A DNA stretch of 64,000 nucleotides from Bog-756 sp963828385 (GCA_963828385.1 CAWHEF010000002.1:2666001-2730000), one strand, 5' to 3'. Shown: positions 46,567-56,433, numbered from the stretch's first letter. The notes: generated by a model not told the origin, from the sequence alone. A program made the numbers and translations.

Positions 46567-46980
46567 TCAGGACCGGGAGTCGCCCATCGGAGCGCCAGGT
46601 GCCGGGGCGGGGGCGGTTTCGACGGTCGCGGTTTCGACGGTCGCGGTCCCGATGGACGCTCCGCCCTCGCCGGCGGGAGGCGGGATCGCCTCCTCCTCGG
46701 GTACGCCGAGATCCCATTCGAGGATGATGTGCTCCCGCTCGGCGTCGCGCCCCACCCGCTCGCGATTGCGGCGGTACTGGGGATCGTGCGGCGGGAGGAG
46801 GACCAACCTGGCCATCGTCCGCCTCCGGAACTCCTCGACCAGAGCCGGATCCCCGAACTCGGCCCGGACTTCCCAGTGGGGCGCGACCGGTCCCAGATAG
46901 ACGATGCGCACGTGCGCCACCGGCGGGGCCGGCTCTCCGTCCTCGCCCGTGAACATCGGTTCGTCGGTGACCGGGGTCAT
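46567..46980 (-). CDS. Conserved hypothetical protein
   Basis: 137 residues. Soluble; the core VAHVRIVYLGPVAPHWEVRA with FRRRTMARLVLLPPHDPQYR looks like a small alpha/beta domain, followed by an Ala/Thr/Glu-rich tail containing two copies of TATVET. No family recognised. It is on the opposite strand to its neighbours and starts 330 bases before whiB. Confidence 0.6.
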   Translation of the reverse strand: MTPVTDEPMFTGEDGEPAPPVAHVRIVYLGPVAPHWEVRAEFGDPALVEEFRRRTMARLVLLPPHDPQYRRNRERVGRDAEREHIILEWDLGVPEEEAIPPPAGEGGASIGTATVETATVETAPAPAPGAPMGDSRS

Positions 46981-47099
46981 GGCAGTTGGGGTCCTCTCAG
47001 CGGTCGGTTCACCGGCGATGCTACCCGGGGTTCCCTCGGCCCTCGGGCGTCACCGCAGGCGACGGTGGCACACGGAGGCGGACGGACGCCGCTGAGTGT

Positions 47100-47129
47100 T
47101 CATAAGAAACCCCTGGTAGCTCATAAGAA
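47100..47129 (+). promoter_or_regulatory. Two TCATAAGAA direct repeats upstream of whiB
   Basis: TCATAAGAA occurs at 47100-47108 and 47121-47129, a 21-base period (two helical turns), in an unusually AT-rich island 180-210 bases before the whiB start. Candidate binding site for a regulator or part of the promoter. The rest of 46981-47307 has no gene and may be the whiB leader. Confidence 0.45.
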
Positions 47130-47307
47130 TATGGTGAGGAATCCATCAAGAAGGGCTCTGGATGCAGTGGTGACGGGCTCGAGGCGCGAAACTGGAGGAG
47201 CGACGAATTGCGGCAGATTGCGGCGGGGCTGGCGCGCAGGCTCGAGCGCCCGCAGCCACCGGGAGGCCGCACCCGACCGGCGGCACGATCGAGACAGTGG
47301 AGGATCG

Positions 47308-47550
47308 ATGGACACCGAGTGGATGGGCGAGGGCAAGTGCAGGGACCTCTCTCCGACGATCTTCTTCCCGAGTGACGGCGTCGGAGTCCAGAGCGCGCAG
47401 CGCATCTGTGCCGAGTGTCCGGTGGCGGACGCCTGTCTCGAGTACGCGCTCGCCGAGCGCGTCGACCATGGTGTCTGGGGCGGCAAGTCCGAGCGCGAGC
47501 GCCGCCGGATCCTCCGACGGCGCCGGATGGCCCGACCCGTCGTGGTCTGA
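47308..47550 (+). CDS. WhiB-family iron-sulphur transcription regulator
   Basis: 80 residues from ATG 47308 after GGAGG. Four cluster Cys at 11, 34, 37 and 43 (KCRDL, ICAEC, DACLEY), the GVWGG turn at about 56-60 and a basic end RERRRILRRRRMAR that contacts DNA or sigma factor. WhiB proteins bind a [4Fe-4S] cluster and the sigma-A C-terminal domain. This one has the sequence layout of the WhiB1/WhiB2 groups, but I cannot separate them. Confidence 0.93.
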   Translation: MDTEWMGEGKCRDLSPTIFFPSDGVGVQSAQRICAECPVADACLEYALAERVDHGVWGGKSERERRRILRRRRMARPVVV

Positions 47551-47588
47551 CCAGAGCTACCACGGCCAAGCGCCTGTGGCCGCCCGCT

Positions 47589-48485
47589 ATGGCCTCAGCC
47601 CAGCGGTCGAACGGTTCCCTGACCGAGTGCGTCGTCAACGTGAGCGAAGGGCGTGACCGCGCCGTCGTCGATGCCCTGACCTCGGCCGGTGGCGAGACCG
47701 TGGCCGACGTCCACACCGACCCCGACCATCACCGCACCGTCCTGACCCTGGCCGGTCCCCTCGACGATGTCGCAGAAGCGGCACGGTCGGTAGCGACCCA
47801 AGCCGTGGCCCGCATCGATCTCACTGCCCACGACGGTGTCCACCCCCGCCTCGGGGCGCTCGACGTGGTGCCGTTCGTGGCACTGGCGCCGAGCCTCGCC
47901 CGACCGGACGGGGCGCTCCTCTCCCAGGCTCTCGATGCCCGTGACCACTTCGCCGCCTGGGCCGGGGAGTCGCTCGAGCTTCCCTGCTTCCTCTACGGCC
48001 CCGAACGCACGCTGCCCGAGGTCCGGCGCGGAGCGTTCACCACCCTCGTCCCCGCCGCCGGCCCCCCGGTCCCCCATCCGACGGCGGGAGCATCGGCCGT
48101 CGGGGCGCGGCCCGTGCTGATCGCCTACAACGTCTGGATCGGTGACGGCGGCGGTGACACCGACGGCCGCCTGGCGCATGCGGCCGCGTCGGCGATCGCC
48201 TCCGCCCTTCGGAGCCCGTCGGTACGGGCGCTCGGACTTCCCCTCGGAGCTCGGGCCCAGGTCAGTCTCAACCTGATCGACCCTACGGTCACGTCGATCG
48301 CCGACCTCTACGACTCGGTGGCCGTTGCCGCTGCCAGACGGGGTTGTGCGGTGATCCGCGCCGAGCTGGTGGGCCTGGCGCCGCTCTCAGCCGTCACCGC
48401 CGTCCCGCAGCACCGCTGGGCCGAGCTCGATCTGGCCGAGGAACGGACCATCGAGGCCAGGCTCGAGGATCGCACCAGGAGTTGA
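47589..48485 (+). CDS. Glutamate formimidoyltransferase
   Basis: 298 residues from ATG 47589. The N-terminal formiminotransferase domain shows CVVNVSEGRD, DPDHHRTVLTLAG with the catalytic His pair, and DLTAHDGVHPRLGALDVVPF; the second domain has LIAYNVWIG and SLNLIDPTVTS. It transfers a formimino group between formiminoglutamate and tetrahydrofolate in histidine breakdown or one-carbon metabolism. No cyclodeaminase part is attached. No other histidine-degradation gene lies nearby; it sits between two whiB genes. Confidence 0.9.
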   Translation: MASAQRSNGSLTECVVNVSEGRDRAVVDALTSAGGETVADVHTDPDHHRTVLTLAGPLDDVAEAARSVATQAVARIDLTAHDGVHPRLGALDVVPFVALAPSLARPDGALLSQALDARDHFAAWAGESLELPCFLYGPERTLPEVRRGAFTTLVPAAGPPVPHPTAGASAVGARPVLIAYNVWIGDGGGDTDGRLAHAAASAIASALRSPSVRALGLPLGARAQVSLNLIDPTVTSIADLYDSVAVAAARRGCAVIRAELVGLAPLSAVTAVPQHRWAELDLAEERTIEARLEDRTRS

Positions 48486-48543
48486 AGATGCCACGCCCGG
48501 GGGGCTGGCGGGACAGAGCGGCTCTGACGCCGAGGTTCGCCGC

Positions 48544-48825
48544 TCAGGACGCGGAGGAAACGGCGCGGCGCTCGAGAGCACGCTGACGCCGCAACCGCCG
48601 CCGCTCGCGCTCGGACAAGCCTCCCCAGATCCCGAATTTCTCGCCGTTGGCCAGGGCGTACTCGAGGCAGTCCTCACGGACCACACACCCCCGGCACACT
48701 TGCTTCGCCTCTCTCGTCGACGCTCCCCGTTCCGGGAAGAACAGGTCGGGGTCGACTCCCATGCAGTTCGCTCTCGTCTGCCAGCTGCGTTCTTGGGGCC
48801 CGTACATCAATGACACCGTGTCCAT
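48544..48825 (-). CDS. WhiB-family iron-sulphur transcription regulator
   Basis: 93 residues from ATG 48825, with GGAGGGAGACC upstream. Cluster Cys at 21, 44, 47 and 53 (NCMGV, VCRGC, DCLEYAL), turn FGIWGG and basic tail LSERERRRLRRQRA. WQTRANCMGVDPDLFFPERG is typical of WhiB1-type proteins. A second WhiB gene lies 1 kb away on the other strand. Confidence 0.94.
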   Translation of the reverse strand: MDTVSLMYGPQERSWQTRANCMGVDPDLFFPERGASTREAKQVCRGCVVREDCLEYALANGEKFGIWGGLSERERRRLRRQRALERRAVSSAS

Positions 48826-49034
48826 TGACAGGTCTCCCTCCAGTCATCCACGCGGGTTCTGCCGGGACCGGCCCAGCGGCACCGCATGGCACGGATGTAA
48901 CTACAGATATGTCATCTTTGACGATCCGGGACGGAAACGCAAGCAGAAATTCCTGCTCGCCGTGTACTGCCGGCCACGCCGGCTGGTGGAACCAGGAGGC
49001 ACCCGATCCGGGTGGGACGGCGTCCGTCCGGCGC

Positions 49035-51722
49035 TCAGGTCACCTGCACGACGGCCACGACGTCCGGCAACGGCTGGCGGCCGCCGCCGGTGAGGTCGAA
49101 GGTCACGAGGTCTTGCCCCGGCGTCGTGCCCGGGGCGGCCGTCACCGACACCGGGACGGTGACCGTCAGACCCGCCGGGACGGCCACGGTGCCGCCGAGC
49201 GAGCTCACGGTCAGGCCCGAACCCGCAGGGGCCGACGCCTGCCATCGCACCCGCTCCGGGTGACCGGCGGTGTTCCGCACGCCGAGCGCCATGGTCGTGG
49301 TCGAGCCGGGAGCCACGGTGCTCAGCCCGTCGCCGTTGGTGTCGGCCACGAAGCCGAGCGCCGGATACAGCCCGACGGTCGACGACGGAGGTGCGGCATC
49401 GGCCGACGATGCCCAGGCGGTGTCCGGGGTCGTCCCGAGCGCCCAGCTCAGCGTGCCCCCGCGGGAGAACAGCGACGCCGGCAGGTAGGCCCGGTCCCAC
49501 GGTGTGCCGTCGACCGAGAGCGCCTGCACGTAGGGCGCGTCGTCGGCCGCCGTCGGGGCGTTCTCCGTGATCGTCTTCCCGTTGCCGAGGTGGATGGTCA
49601 CCGAGCTGAACATGGCGCTGCCGAGGTCGACATCGGCAGATCCCGGCGTCTCGGGGTACATCCCGAGAGCCGACCACACGAACCACGAGCTCAATGCCCC
49701 GAGATCGTCGTTGCCCGGTAGCCCCGACGGTGTGTCGGAGAAGAGGGCGTCCTCCACCTGCCGGACGACGCTCTCCGTCTTCCACGGCGCGCCGGCGCTG
49801 TCGAACTCCCAGGGGATGTCGAAGGAGGGCTCGTTCCCCATCTGGATGAGGGTGGGGGTCATGGCCGACACGTTCGACGTGACCTGGTCGAGATAGGCGA
49901 GCCATGCGGCGTCACCGCCCTCGGCGGAGATGAGCCCCCGGAGATCGAAGGGGATCATCGCCGTGTACACGTAGGCGTCGGCCTCGGCGAACCCGTTCGT
50001 CGATGTCGGGTCGAACCCGGGTACGAACGCGCCGTCGGCGTCCTTGGGCTGGACGAATCCGGTGGCGGGATCGAACACGCTCTGCCAGTTCTGGGCGCGG
50101 GCGGCATACGTATCGGCCACATCGCTCAGTCCGAGCGAGTGTGCGAGCTCGGCGATGGAGTTGTCGGCGACGTCGTACTCCTCCTGCGTACTCACGGGAG
50201 CGTAGAAGTTGCAGCACCCGTAGGTCCCGTCAATGGGGAGGTACCCGTCCTCCAGATCCTGGGCGAGCCCGGGCCGGATCCGGTTGGGGACCGTCGCTTC
50301 GGTCTCCATGTCGGCCAAGGCCTGACCGGCATCGAAGCCTCTCGCCCCGAAGGCGTAGGCGTCGGCGATGATGCCGTCGGCCGGGTCCCCCGCCATGATG
50401 TAGGACTCGCTGTCGTCGAGGGACCATTTCGGAAGCTGCCCGCTCTGGGCGAAGTCCTGGAGCATGGACGTCACCATGTCGCTCGCCGCTCCGGGGAAGA
50501 GCATGGACTGGAGCTGGATCGTGTCCCGGTAGACGTCCCACCCGGAGAAGTCGTCGTAGTGACCGTGCTGTCCCGGCGCCAGCTGGTGGACCTGGCCGTC
50601 GAAGCCGCGGTACTCGCCGTTGACATCGCTCAACGACTCGGGGAAGAGGAGCGAGTGGTAGAGGGCGGTATAGAACTCTTGGCGGGTGCTCTCGGTGCCG
50701 CCGGTGACCTGCACCCGTCCCAATGCCGCGTTCCAGGCCTTTTTGGCGGCGTCCCGTACCCGGTCGGGCTGCCAGCCGGGATCTTCGGTGGCGCGGTTCA
50801 CCACGGCGTCGGCCGTGCTCACGTACGACAGGCCGACCTTGGCCTTGATCGTCGGATGGGCGGCGGTGTCGAAGGTGAGGTAGTCGCCCGCCAGATCGTT
50901 CGTCCAGCTGCCGGCGGACGCGAAAGGGTGGTCGAAGACCATGTCGAAATAGAGGGTGTAGCTGTTGGAGGGGAACGTGTTGCCGGCGTTGGTGCCGCCG
51001 CAGAACTGGCCGGTCGTGACCTGGCCTTGGACCTCCTCGTCGTTCACGACTCGGAAGTGGGCGTCGGTCACGGCCGTCTCGCTGTCGAACAGCTTGAAGA
51101 GCAGATTGCCGGTGGCAGCGCCGGCCGGGAAGCGGAACTCGGCCAGCCCCGAGTGGGCGGTGACCGTGAGCCGGGTCTCCACGCCGCCCGCCGTCAGCTG
51201 GTAGTAGCCGGGGGACGCCCGCTCGTCGCTGTGACTGAAAGGCTCGTTGGTGGCCGTCGGGTCGTCACCGACGGGACCGACCGTGGGGAGGATAGGAACG
51301 TCGCCCTCGACGGAGCACCCCGTGCCCGAGAGGTGGGTGAGGCTGTAGCCGACGAGCGAGCTCTCGGCATAGAGGTAGCCGTCGGTGAGCGTCCGGGTGG
51401 GCGTGTCCGGGCTCCATTGGACCATGCCGAAGGGCACGTCAGCGCCGGGGAAGGTGCTGCCGAGCTGGATCGTGCCCGGGACGAGGTCCGTGCCGATGAA
51501 CGGGTTGACCAGTGACGCCGGGTCTGCGACCGGGGTGGCCGCCGACGGGCCGGCCTCCGGCACGGCGCCGGTCGGAGGCGCCGCCACGAACAGCCCCGCC
51601 CCGACCACCATGGCGGCCACCAGGACTGCGGCACCGGTGCGCCGGGACCGGTGCGCCAGGCTGGCTGCCCGCGCCATCGCAGCCGGGTGGGCGGTAGCCG
51701 TTGCCTTCGGTGGCGGGGGCAT
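49035..51722 (-). CDS. Secreted GH92 family glycosidase (alpha-mannosidase-like)
   Basis: 895 residues with a long signal region (start at 51722 or 51677, hydrophobic core AAVLVAAMVVGAGLFVAA). GH92 features: NPFIGTDLVPGTIQLGSTFP, GYSLTHLSGTGCS, MGNEPSFDIPWEFDSAG and LPGNDDLGALSSWFVWSALG. GH92 enzymes are calcium-dependent exo-acting alpha-mannosidases. The last 90 residues are a beta-sandwich of NPCBM/NEW3 type (VAVPAGLTVTVPVSV). It would act on mannans or glycoproteins outside the cell. No sugar transporter is adjacent. Confidence 0.92.
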   Translation of the reverse strand: MPPPPKATATAHPAAMARAASLAHRSRRTGAAVLVAAMVVGAGLFVAAPPTGAVPEAGPSAATPVADPASLVNPFIGTDLVPGTIQLGSTFPGADVPFGMVQWSPDTPTRTLTDGYLYAESSLVGYSLTHLSGTGCSVEGDVPILPTVGPVGDDPTATNEPFSHSDERASPGYYQLTAGGVETRLTVTAHSGLAEFRFPAGAATGNLLFKLFDSETAVTDAHFRVVNDEEVQGQVTTGQFCGGTNAGNTFPSNSYTLYFDMVFDHPFASAGSWTNDLAGDYLTFDTAAHPTIKAKVGLSYVSTADAVVNRATEDPGWQPDRVRDAAKKAWNAALGRVQVTGGTESTRQEFYTALYHSLLFPESLSDVNGEYRGFDGQVHQLAPGQHGHYDDFSGWDVYRDTIQLQSMLFPGAASDMVTSMLQDFAQSGQLPKWSLDDSESYIMAGDPADGIIADAYAFGARGFDAGQALADMETEATVPNRIRPGLAQDLEDGYLPIDGTYGCCNFYAPVSTQEEYDVADNSIAELAHSLGLSDVADTYAARAQNWQSVFDPATGFVQPKDADGAFVPGFDPTSTNGFAEADAYVYTAMIPFDLRGLISAEGGDAAWLAYLDQVTSNVSAMTPTLIQMGNEPSFDIPWEFDSAGAPWKTESVVRQVEDALFSDTPSGLPGNDDLGALSSWFVWSALGMYPETPGSADVDLGSAMFSSVTIHLGNGKTITENAPTAADDAPYVQALSVDGTPWDRAYLPASLFSRGGTLSWALGTTPDTAWASSADAAPPSSTVGLYPALGFVADTNGDGLSTVAPGSTTTMALGVRNTAGHPERVRWQASAPAGSGLTVSSLGGTVAVPAGLTVTVPVSVTAAPGTTPGQDLVTFDLTGGGRQPLPDVVAVVQVT

Positions 51723-51824
51723 CGGGGAGGCACCCTACCCCGCTGTCACGAACCGGGCCCGGGCCGGGCCCTGACTCGGTGCAGGTCGGGCTTGCCCTCC
51801 GTGCCAGGTCGGGCGGCCGAGGGT

Positions 51825-53858
51825 TCAGCCGGCGCGGCGGTTGCGGTTGCGCATGGCCGTCTTGTGGGCGAGGAAGTCGACCAGGACGTAGTCGCCGAGC
51901 TCGTCGGGCGACGTGGTGAACGTCCGGCCGCGATTGATCCGCGCCAGCTGCTCGATGAACCCCTGCAGGCCGCGATCGGGATCGAGGAGGAAGGTGTTGA
52001 TGGTGATTCCGGCCCGGGTGCACCGCAAGACCTCGGCCAGGGTCACCTCGAGGGTCTCGGGCACCGGTGGATAGTTGAAGAAGACGTCGTACCCGACGCC
52101 ATGGGCGTCGGGGATGACATGGGCGGTGGGCTCGCCGTCGGTCACCAGGATGACCTGCTTGGTCCCCTGTTGGTGGGCGAGCATCTTTCTGGCCAGGATG
52201 AGCCCGTGCTGGAGATTGGTCCCGTAGACGTAGTCCCAGCTGACTGTGGGCAGATCCTCGGGCTCGATGGTGCGTGCCACCTCGGAGAAGCCGACCAGCC
52301 CGAGATAGTCACGGGGGAAGCGGGACGCGATGAGGGTGTGCAGGGCGAGCGCCATCTTCTTGGCCGGGACGAAGTTGTCACGCATGGGCATGGACAACGA
52401 GAGGTCGAGCAACAGCACGGTCGCCGAGCGGGAGAGCGCCTCGGTCTCGATCACCTCGAAGTCGTCGGGGGTCAAGCGGACGGGAAGACCGGTGCCGGAC
52501 CGACGGACGGCATTGTGGACCGTGCGCGACAGGTCGAGGTTGAACGGGTCGCCGAACTCGTAGGCCTTGGTCGTCTCCTCGCGGTCGTGCCCGGTCCCGG
52601 TCCAGGTCGTCCGGTGCGTGCCGACCCGATCCTTCTCCAGCTGGTCGAAGAGATCGCTCAACGCTTGTTGCCCGATGCGCCGGATCCCCTTGGGCGTCAG
52701 CTCGAACCGCCCCTCGCGCTGGTCGACGAGCCCGGCGTCGGACAGCTGCTTGGCCAGGCTGGCGAGGCGCTCGAGCGAGTCCGCGGCGTCGTCTCCTAGG
52801 TGGCGGCGGACCTTGTCCATGTCCACCTCGGATAGCGAGGCCGGTGAGTTGGCCGCCCGCAGGAACTCCTCGAGCTCGTCCAGGTCCCGCAGCCTGGCGG
52901 CGGCGTCGGCACCCTCGGACATGCTCAGGGGCTCGTCCCCGCCGAAGCGGTACCGCTGGTCCCAGCCGGCCCCGGGGAGCGCCTTTTGCAGGTTGGACGC
53001 CAACCGGTCGACCTGCCAGCGCAGGTCGAGATCCTCCAGGAGCGACTGGGCCAGCCCTTGGAGCTGGGCCCGCTGCTCGGGCGACATCGAATTCCACATG
53101 GCCTGGGCGGCCGCCATCCCGGCGGCCAGCTGCTCGAGCAGCTCGTCGAGGTTGGACGGATTCTGCGGGAACAGGTCCCCGAAACGCTCCATGAACGACT
53201 CGAACGACGGGTCGATGGGCTCTCCGGCCTCGCGCTGCTCGAGCATGCGGTTCAGGGCGTCGAACGCCTCCCGCATGTGGGCGAGCTGTTCGGGATCGGG
53301 GTTGGCCAGCGCTTCGGACATCTGGTCGAAGTAGGTCTTGGCCACCTCCTGGCGGAGGCGCTCCATCAGCTCCTCGAAGTGCTCGCGGGCCTCGGATGAG
53401 ACGAACTCGTAGTGCTGGAGCTCGCGCACCGTCCCTGCCAGGTCGCTCGGCAGGAGGTCGAGTTGCATCCTCCGTTCGGTCGCCACCTCGTCGGTGACCG
53501 AACGGCGCCGTTCGTCGCCCGACGAGGACGCCTCCTCCTCCAGGCGGTCGATGCCGGCCCGCTCCTCTGTCACCACCGACTCCAGCTCCTCGGCGATCTC
53601 CCGGTAGGCCCCGCCCAGATCGCCGCGCTCGAGCTGCTCGGTGCGTTCCATCCTGATCTGGTCGAGCAGGTCGCGAAGGCCCTGGACCTGGTCGCCGTCG
53701 GGTGTCCGCCAGCCGCGGTTGAGCATCCGCTGGAGCGCTTCGTGGAGGTCGCCGTTGGCCAGGAGGTCGTCGGTCAGCTGGGCCAACACGGCGTCGGCGT
53801 CGTCGGCGGTCGACTCCTGGGTCCCGTCCCATTTGCGGTAGGTGTACCGCCAGGTCAT
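51825..53858 (-). CDS. VWA-domain protein paired with a MoxR-type ATPase
   Basis: 677 residues. The N-terminal two thirds are helical and acidic with repeated Glu/Leu heptads (ELEEFLRAAN, LEQLAAGMAAAQAMWNSM). The C-terminal von Willebrand A domain has the MIDAS motif DLSLSMP, the second site in YVYGTNLQHGL and VTDGEPTAHV, so metal binding is intact. It starts 17 bases after the AAA gene on the same strand. MoxR/VWA pairs act as chaperones that insert metals or remodel complexes; the target is unknown. Confidence 0.88.
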   Translation of the reverse strand: MTWRYTYRKWDGTQESTADDADAVLAQLTDDLLANGDLHEALQRMLNRGWRTPDGDQVQGLRDLLDQIRMERTEQLERGDLGGAYREIAEELESVVTEERAGIDRLEEEASSSGDERRRSVTDEVATERRMQLDLLPSDLAGTVRELQHYEFVSSEAREHFEELMERLRQEVAKTYFDQMSEALANPDPEQLAHMREAFDALNRMLEQREAGEPIDPSFESFMERFGDLFPQNPSNLDELLEQLAAGMAAAQAMWNSMSPEQRAQLQGLAQSLLEDLDLRWQVDRLASNLQKALPGAGWDQRYRFGGDEPLSMSEGADAAARLRDLDELEEFLRAANSPASLSEVDMDKVRRHLGDDAADSLERLASLAKQLSDAGLVDQREGRFELTPKGIRRIGQQALSDLFDQLEKDRVGTHRTTWTGTGHDREETTKAYEFGDPFNLDLSRTVHNAVRRSGTGLPVRLTPDDFEVIETEALSRSATVLLLDLSLSMPMRDNFVPAKKMALALHTLIASRFPRDYLGLVGFSEVARTIEPEDLPTVSWDYVYGTNLQHGLILARKMLAHQQGTKQVILVTDGEPTAHVIPDAHGVGYDVFFNYPPVPETLEVTLAEVLRCTRAGITINTFLLDPDRGLQGFIEQLARINRGRTFTTSPDELGDYVLVDFLAHKTAMRNRNRRAG

Positions 53859-53874
53859 CGGCTCTCCCGCACGT

Positions 53875-55383
53875 TCACCGGCGTCCCCGGTACACGGCCC
53901 TCGGCCCCGCTGCGTCCTTGTTCAGCCGTTTGGTCAGGTGCAGCCCTTCGAGGAGGAACTCGAGCGCGCTGGCCACCATCCCCGGATCCTCGGACCCGCC
54001 GGTCAGCGTCCCCACCGGAGCGGAGAGAGCAGGCAGCTGGGCGAGCGTGGCGGCATAGGACCCAGAGGGCAGGTCGTCACCGACGTGGACCACGGTGTCG
54101 GCGTCGAAGGAGCCAACGACGGCCTGGGGGTCGGCCAGCTGTACCCGGCGCCGGTAGACGAGGAGCACCGCCGCCGCCACCAGCTGGTTCATCAGCGCCT
54201 CCTCGCGCCCTTCCTCGAGCGACTCGACTTCGACCTTCCCCTGGGTGGAGGACACGAGGGCGGACAGGTCCGACACCCGGGGAACGGCTTCTGACTCATC
54301 GTTGCGCAGAGCCCGCCGGGTGGCGTTGGCTACCAGGGTTTCGTAGTTGGCGATGGTCAGCCGCACCGATACGCCCGAACGCTGGTTCAGATGGGGGCTC
54401 TCCCTGGCCAGCTGGCTGAGCTCGGCCACCACCTCGGCCATGAAGTCGGGCACCTCGATGCGCGGCCTGCGGGAGCTCTCCCCTCCGGTCTCGGCGTCCG
54501 CTCCGACGGGCAGGTCGGCCTCGATCTCGGCGATGCGCAGCTCGGTAGCGGCGTCAGGCGGGTAGTGGGTGCGGATCTGGGCGCCGAACCTATCCTTCAG
54601 TGGGGTGATGATCCGGCCCCGGTTGGTGTAGTCCTCGGGGTTGGCGGTGGCCACGAGCATGATGTCGAGAGGGAGGCGCACCCGGTGGCCCCGGATCTGG
54701 ACGTCACGCTCCTCCAGCACGTTGAGTAGGCCGACCTGGATCCGCTCGGCCAGGTCGGGGAGCTCGTTGACGGCGAAGATCCCGCGGTTGAGGCGAGGGA
54801 CGAGCCCGTAGTGGATGGTGAGCTCGTCGGAGAGGTAGCGGCCCTCGGCCACCCGGATCGGATCGACCTCGCCGATGAGGTCGGCGATGGAGGTATCGGG
54901 CGTGGCCAGCTTCTCGCCGTAGCGATCGCTGCGGTGGACCCATCCGACGGGCAGGTCGTCGCCGGCCTCGGCGGCCAGGTCCCGGGCGAACCTGGAGACC
55001 GGGTGGAAGGGGTCGTCATTGATCTCCGAATGGGCCACGATCGGGAGCCACTCGTCGAGCAGGGAGACCATCGACCGGATGATCCGCGTCTTGGCCTGAC
55101 CCCGCTCCCCGAGAAGGATCACGTCATGGCCGGCCAGCATGGCGTTCTCCAGCTGCGGGAGCACGGTGTCCCCGAAGCCCAGCACGCCGGTCACGAGCGG
55201 CTCGCCCCTGGCGATGAGGGCGGCGGCGTTGCGCCGGATCTCCTCGGCCACCGGGACCGAGCGCCAGCCCGACTCGCGGAGGTGGCCGAGCGTGGTCACG
55301 TCCGGCGGCGGGGTGAGCACCAGCGCGGGATCGAGGGCTCGGCGCGCGGCGTGAGGATCGTCGTGAGACGCCGGGGTGGTCAT
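53875..55383 (-). CDS. MoxR-like AAA ATPase (magnesium-chelatase-type)
   Basis: 502 residues. Walker A LLGERGQAKTRIIR (about 91-104), Walker B IFAVNELPDL, sensor 1 LVATANPEDYTNRGR and the arginine finger region LKDRFGAQIRTHYP. The region after residue 350 is helical. It is the first gene of the pair with the VWA gene. Related families: MoxR, YehL and BchI/ChlI. Separated from sdhC by a 220-base divergent spacer. Confidence 0.9.
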   Translation of the reverse strand: MTTPASHDDPHAARRALDPALVLTPPPDVTTLGHLRESGWRSVPVAEEIRRNAAALIARGEPLVTGVLGFGDTVLPQLENAMLAGHDVILLGERGQAKTRIIRSMVSLLDEWLPIVAHSEINDDPFHPVSRFARDLAAEAGDDLPVGWVHRSDRYGEKLATPDTSIADLIGEVDPIRVAEGRYLSDELTIHYGLVPRLNRGIFAVNELPDLAERIQVGLLNVLEERDVQIRGHRVRLPLDIMLVATANPEDYTNRGRIITPLKDRFGAQIRTHYPPDAATELRIAEIEADLPVGADAETGGESSRRPRIEVPDFMAEVVAELSQLARESPHLNQRSGVSVRLTIANYETLVANATRRALRNDESEAVPRVSDLSALVSSTQGKVEVESLEEGREEALMNQLVAAAVLLVYRRRVQLADPQAVVGSFDADTVVHVGDDLPSGSYAATLAQLPALSAPVGTLTGGSEDPGMVASALEFLLEGLHLTKRLNKDAAGPRAVYRGRR

Positions 55384-55605
55384 GGCCCGAGCCTACGCGT
55401 CCGGTCCCCGTCTCTGTTCGGCGGCCGGCGCCCCGTTTCGCAACCTGGTCCCCGTGGTGGAACAATGTGCCCGTTCAGCGATGCCGGGCCCTTCCCCGCC
55501 GCGCCAGGAACCAACCCGGTCCCTGTACCGGACGGCCGCCGGAGGCGGGGTGGGCCGGGGACACGGGCCGGGCGACCCGGGCCAGATGGATGAGGGAGAG
55601 ACAAC

Positions 55606-56430
55606 TTGACGACGTTGGAAGAGGCCACGGTCACCCCGGTCGTCCTGGGCGGGGCCCGGGGCGGCCCAGAGACACGGACGCTCCGCCGTGATCGCTACTG
55701 GGTCCAACCGCTCGTCACCGTGACCGTCCTGACGCTCTTCGTCGGTTACGCCAGCTGGGCGGCGTTCGTGAACCAGAACTACTACGCCGGCGCCGACCTC
55801 CACCGCGACCTGATCTCGCCGTTCTACTCCCCGTGCCTCACCCAGAGCTGCGTCCCGGGCAGCCACCCGAGCGCCGTCATCACGTGGTGGACGATCTCCC
55901 CTGCCCTGTTGATCCTGATCGTTCCGCTCGGTTTCCGTATCACCTGCTACTACTACCGGAAGGCCTACTACCGGTCGTTCTGGCAGGCCCCGACCGCCTG
56001 TTCGGTCTCCGACGCCCATGGTGCGTACACGGGCGAGTCCCGCTTGCCCCTCATCCTCCAGAACGTCCACCGGTACTTCTTCTACCTGGGCATCATCCTG
56101 AACGTCATCCTCTCGATCGACGCCGTGGTGGCCTTCCGTCAACCGGGGGTCGGCATCGGGTTCAGCGTGGGCACGGCCGTGCTCATCGTGAACGCCGTCC
56201 TCTTGTGGCTGTACTCGATCAGCTGCCATGCCTGCCGGCACCTGTGCGGCGGCGGGGTCAAGCAGTTCTCGAAGGCTCCCATCCGTCACCGGATCTGGCG
56301 AACGCTCACTCCGCTCAACGCCCGGCACATGCTCTTCGCCTGGATGAGCCTCGTGTTCGTGGCCTTGACCGACCTGTATGTCCGGCTGGTGGCGAGCGGG
56401 ACAATCCACGACTACGGGTTCCACTTCTAA
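55606..56430 (+). CDS. sdhC: Succinate dehydrogenase membrane anchor subunit
   Basis: 274 residues from TTG 55606, placed by GGGAGAG a few bases upstream. Five spans at about 33-55, 90-113, 153-177, 184-205 and 240-262. It resembles the single large anchor of mycobacterial Sdh1 (Rv0249c type) rather than the SdhC/SdhD pair. ITCYYYRKAYYRSFWQAPTA and SCHACRHLCGGG are conserved-looking; His155, His208 and His241 are candidate haem or quinone-site residues. First gene of sdhCAB. Confidence 0.88.
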   Translation: MTTLEEATVTPVVLGGARGGPETRTLRRDRYWVQPLVTVTVLTLFVGYASWAAFVNQNYYAGADLHRDLISPFYSPCLTQSCVPGSHPSAVITWWTISPALLILIVPLGFRITCYYYRKAYYRSFWQAPTACSVSDAHGAYTGESRLPLILQNVHRYFFYLGIILNVILSIDAVVAFRQPGVGIGFSVGTAVLIVNAVLLWLYSISCHACRHLCGGGVKQFSKAPIRHRIWRTLTPLNARHMLFAWMSLVFVALTDLYVRLVASGTIHDYGFHF

Positions 56431-56433
56431 GGG

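Noticed and set aside
50139..51515. A 458-codon plus-strand open frame
   Set aside because: Antisense to the GH92 gene, with no motif of its own.
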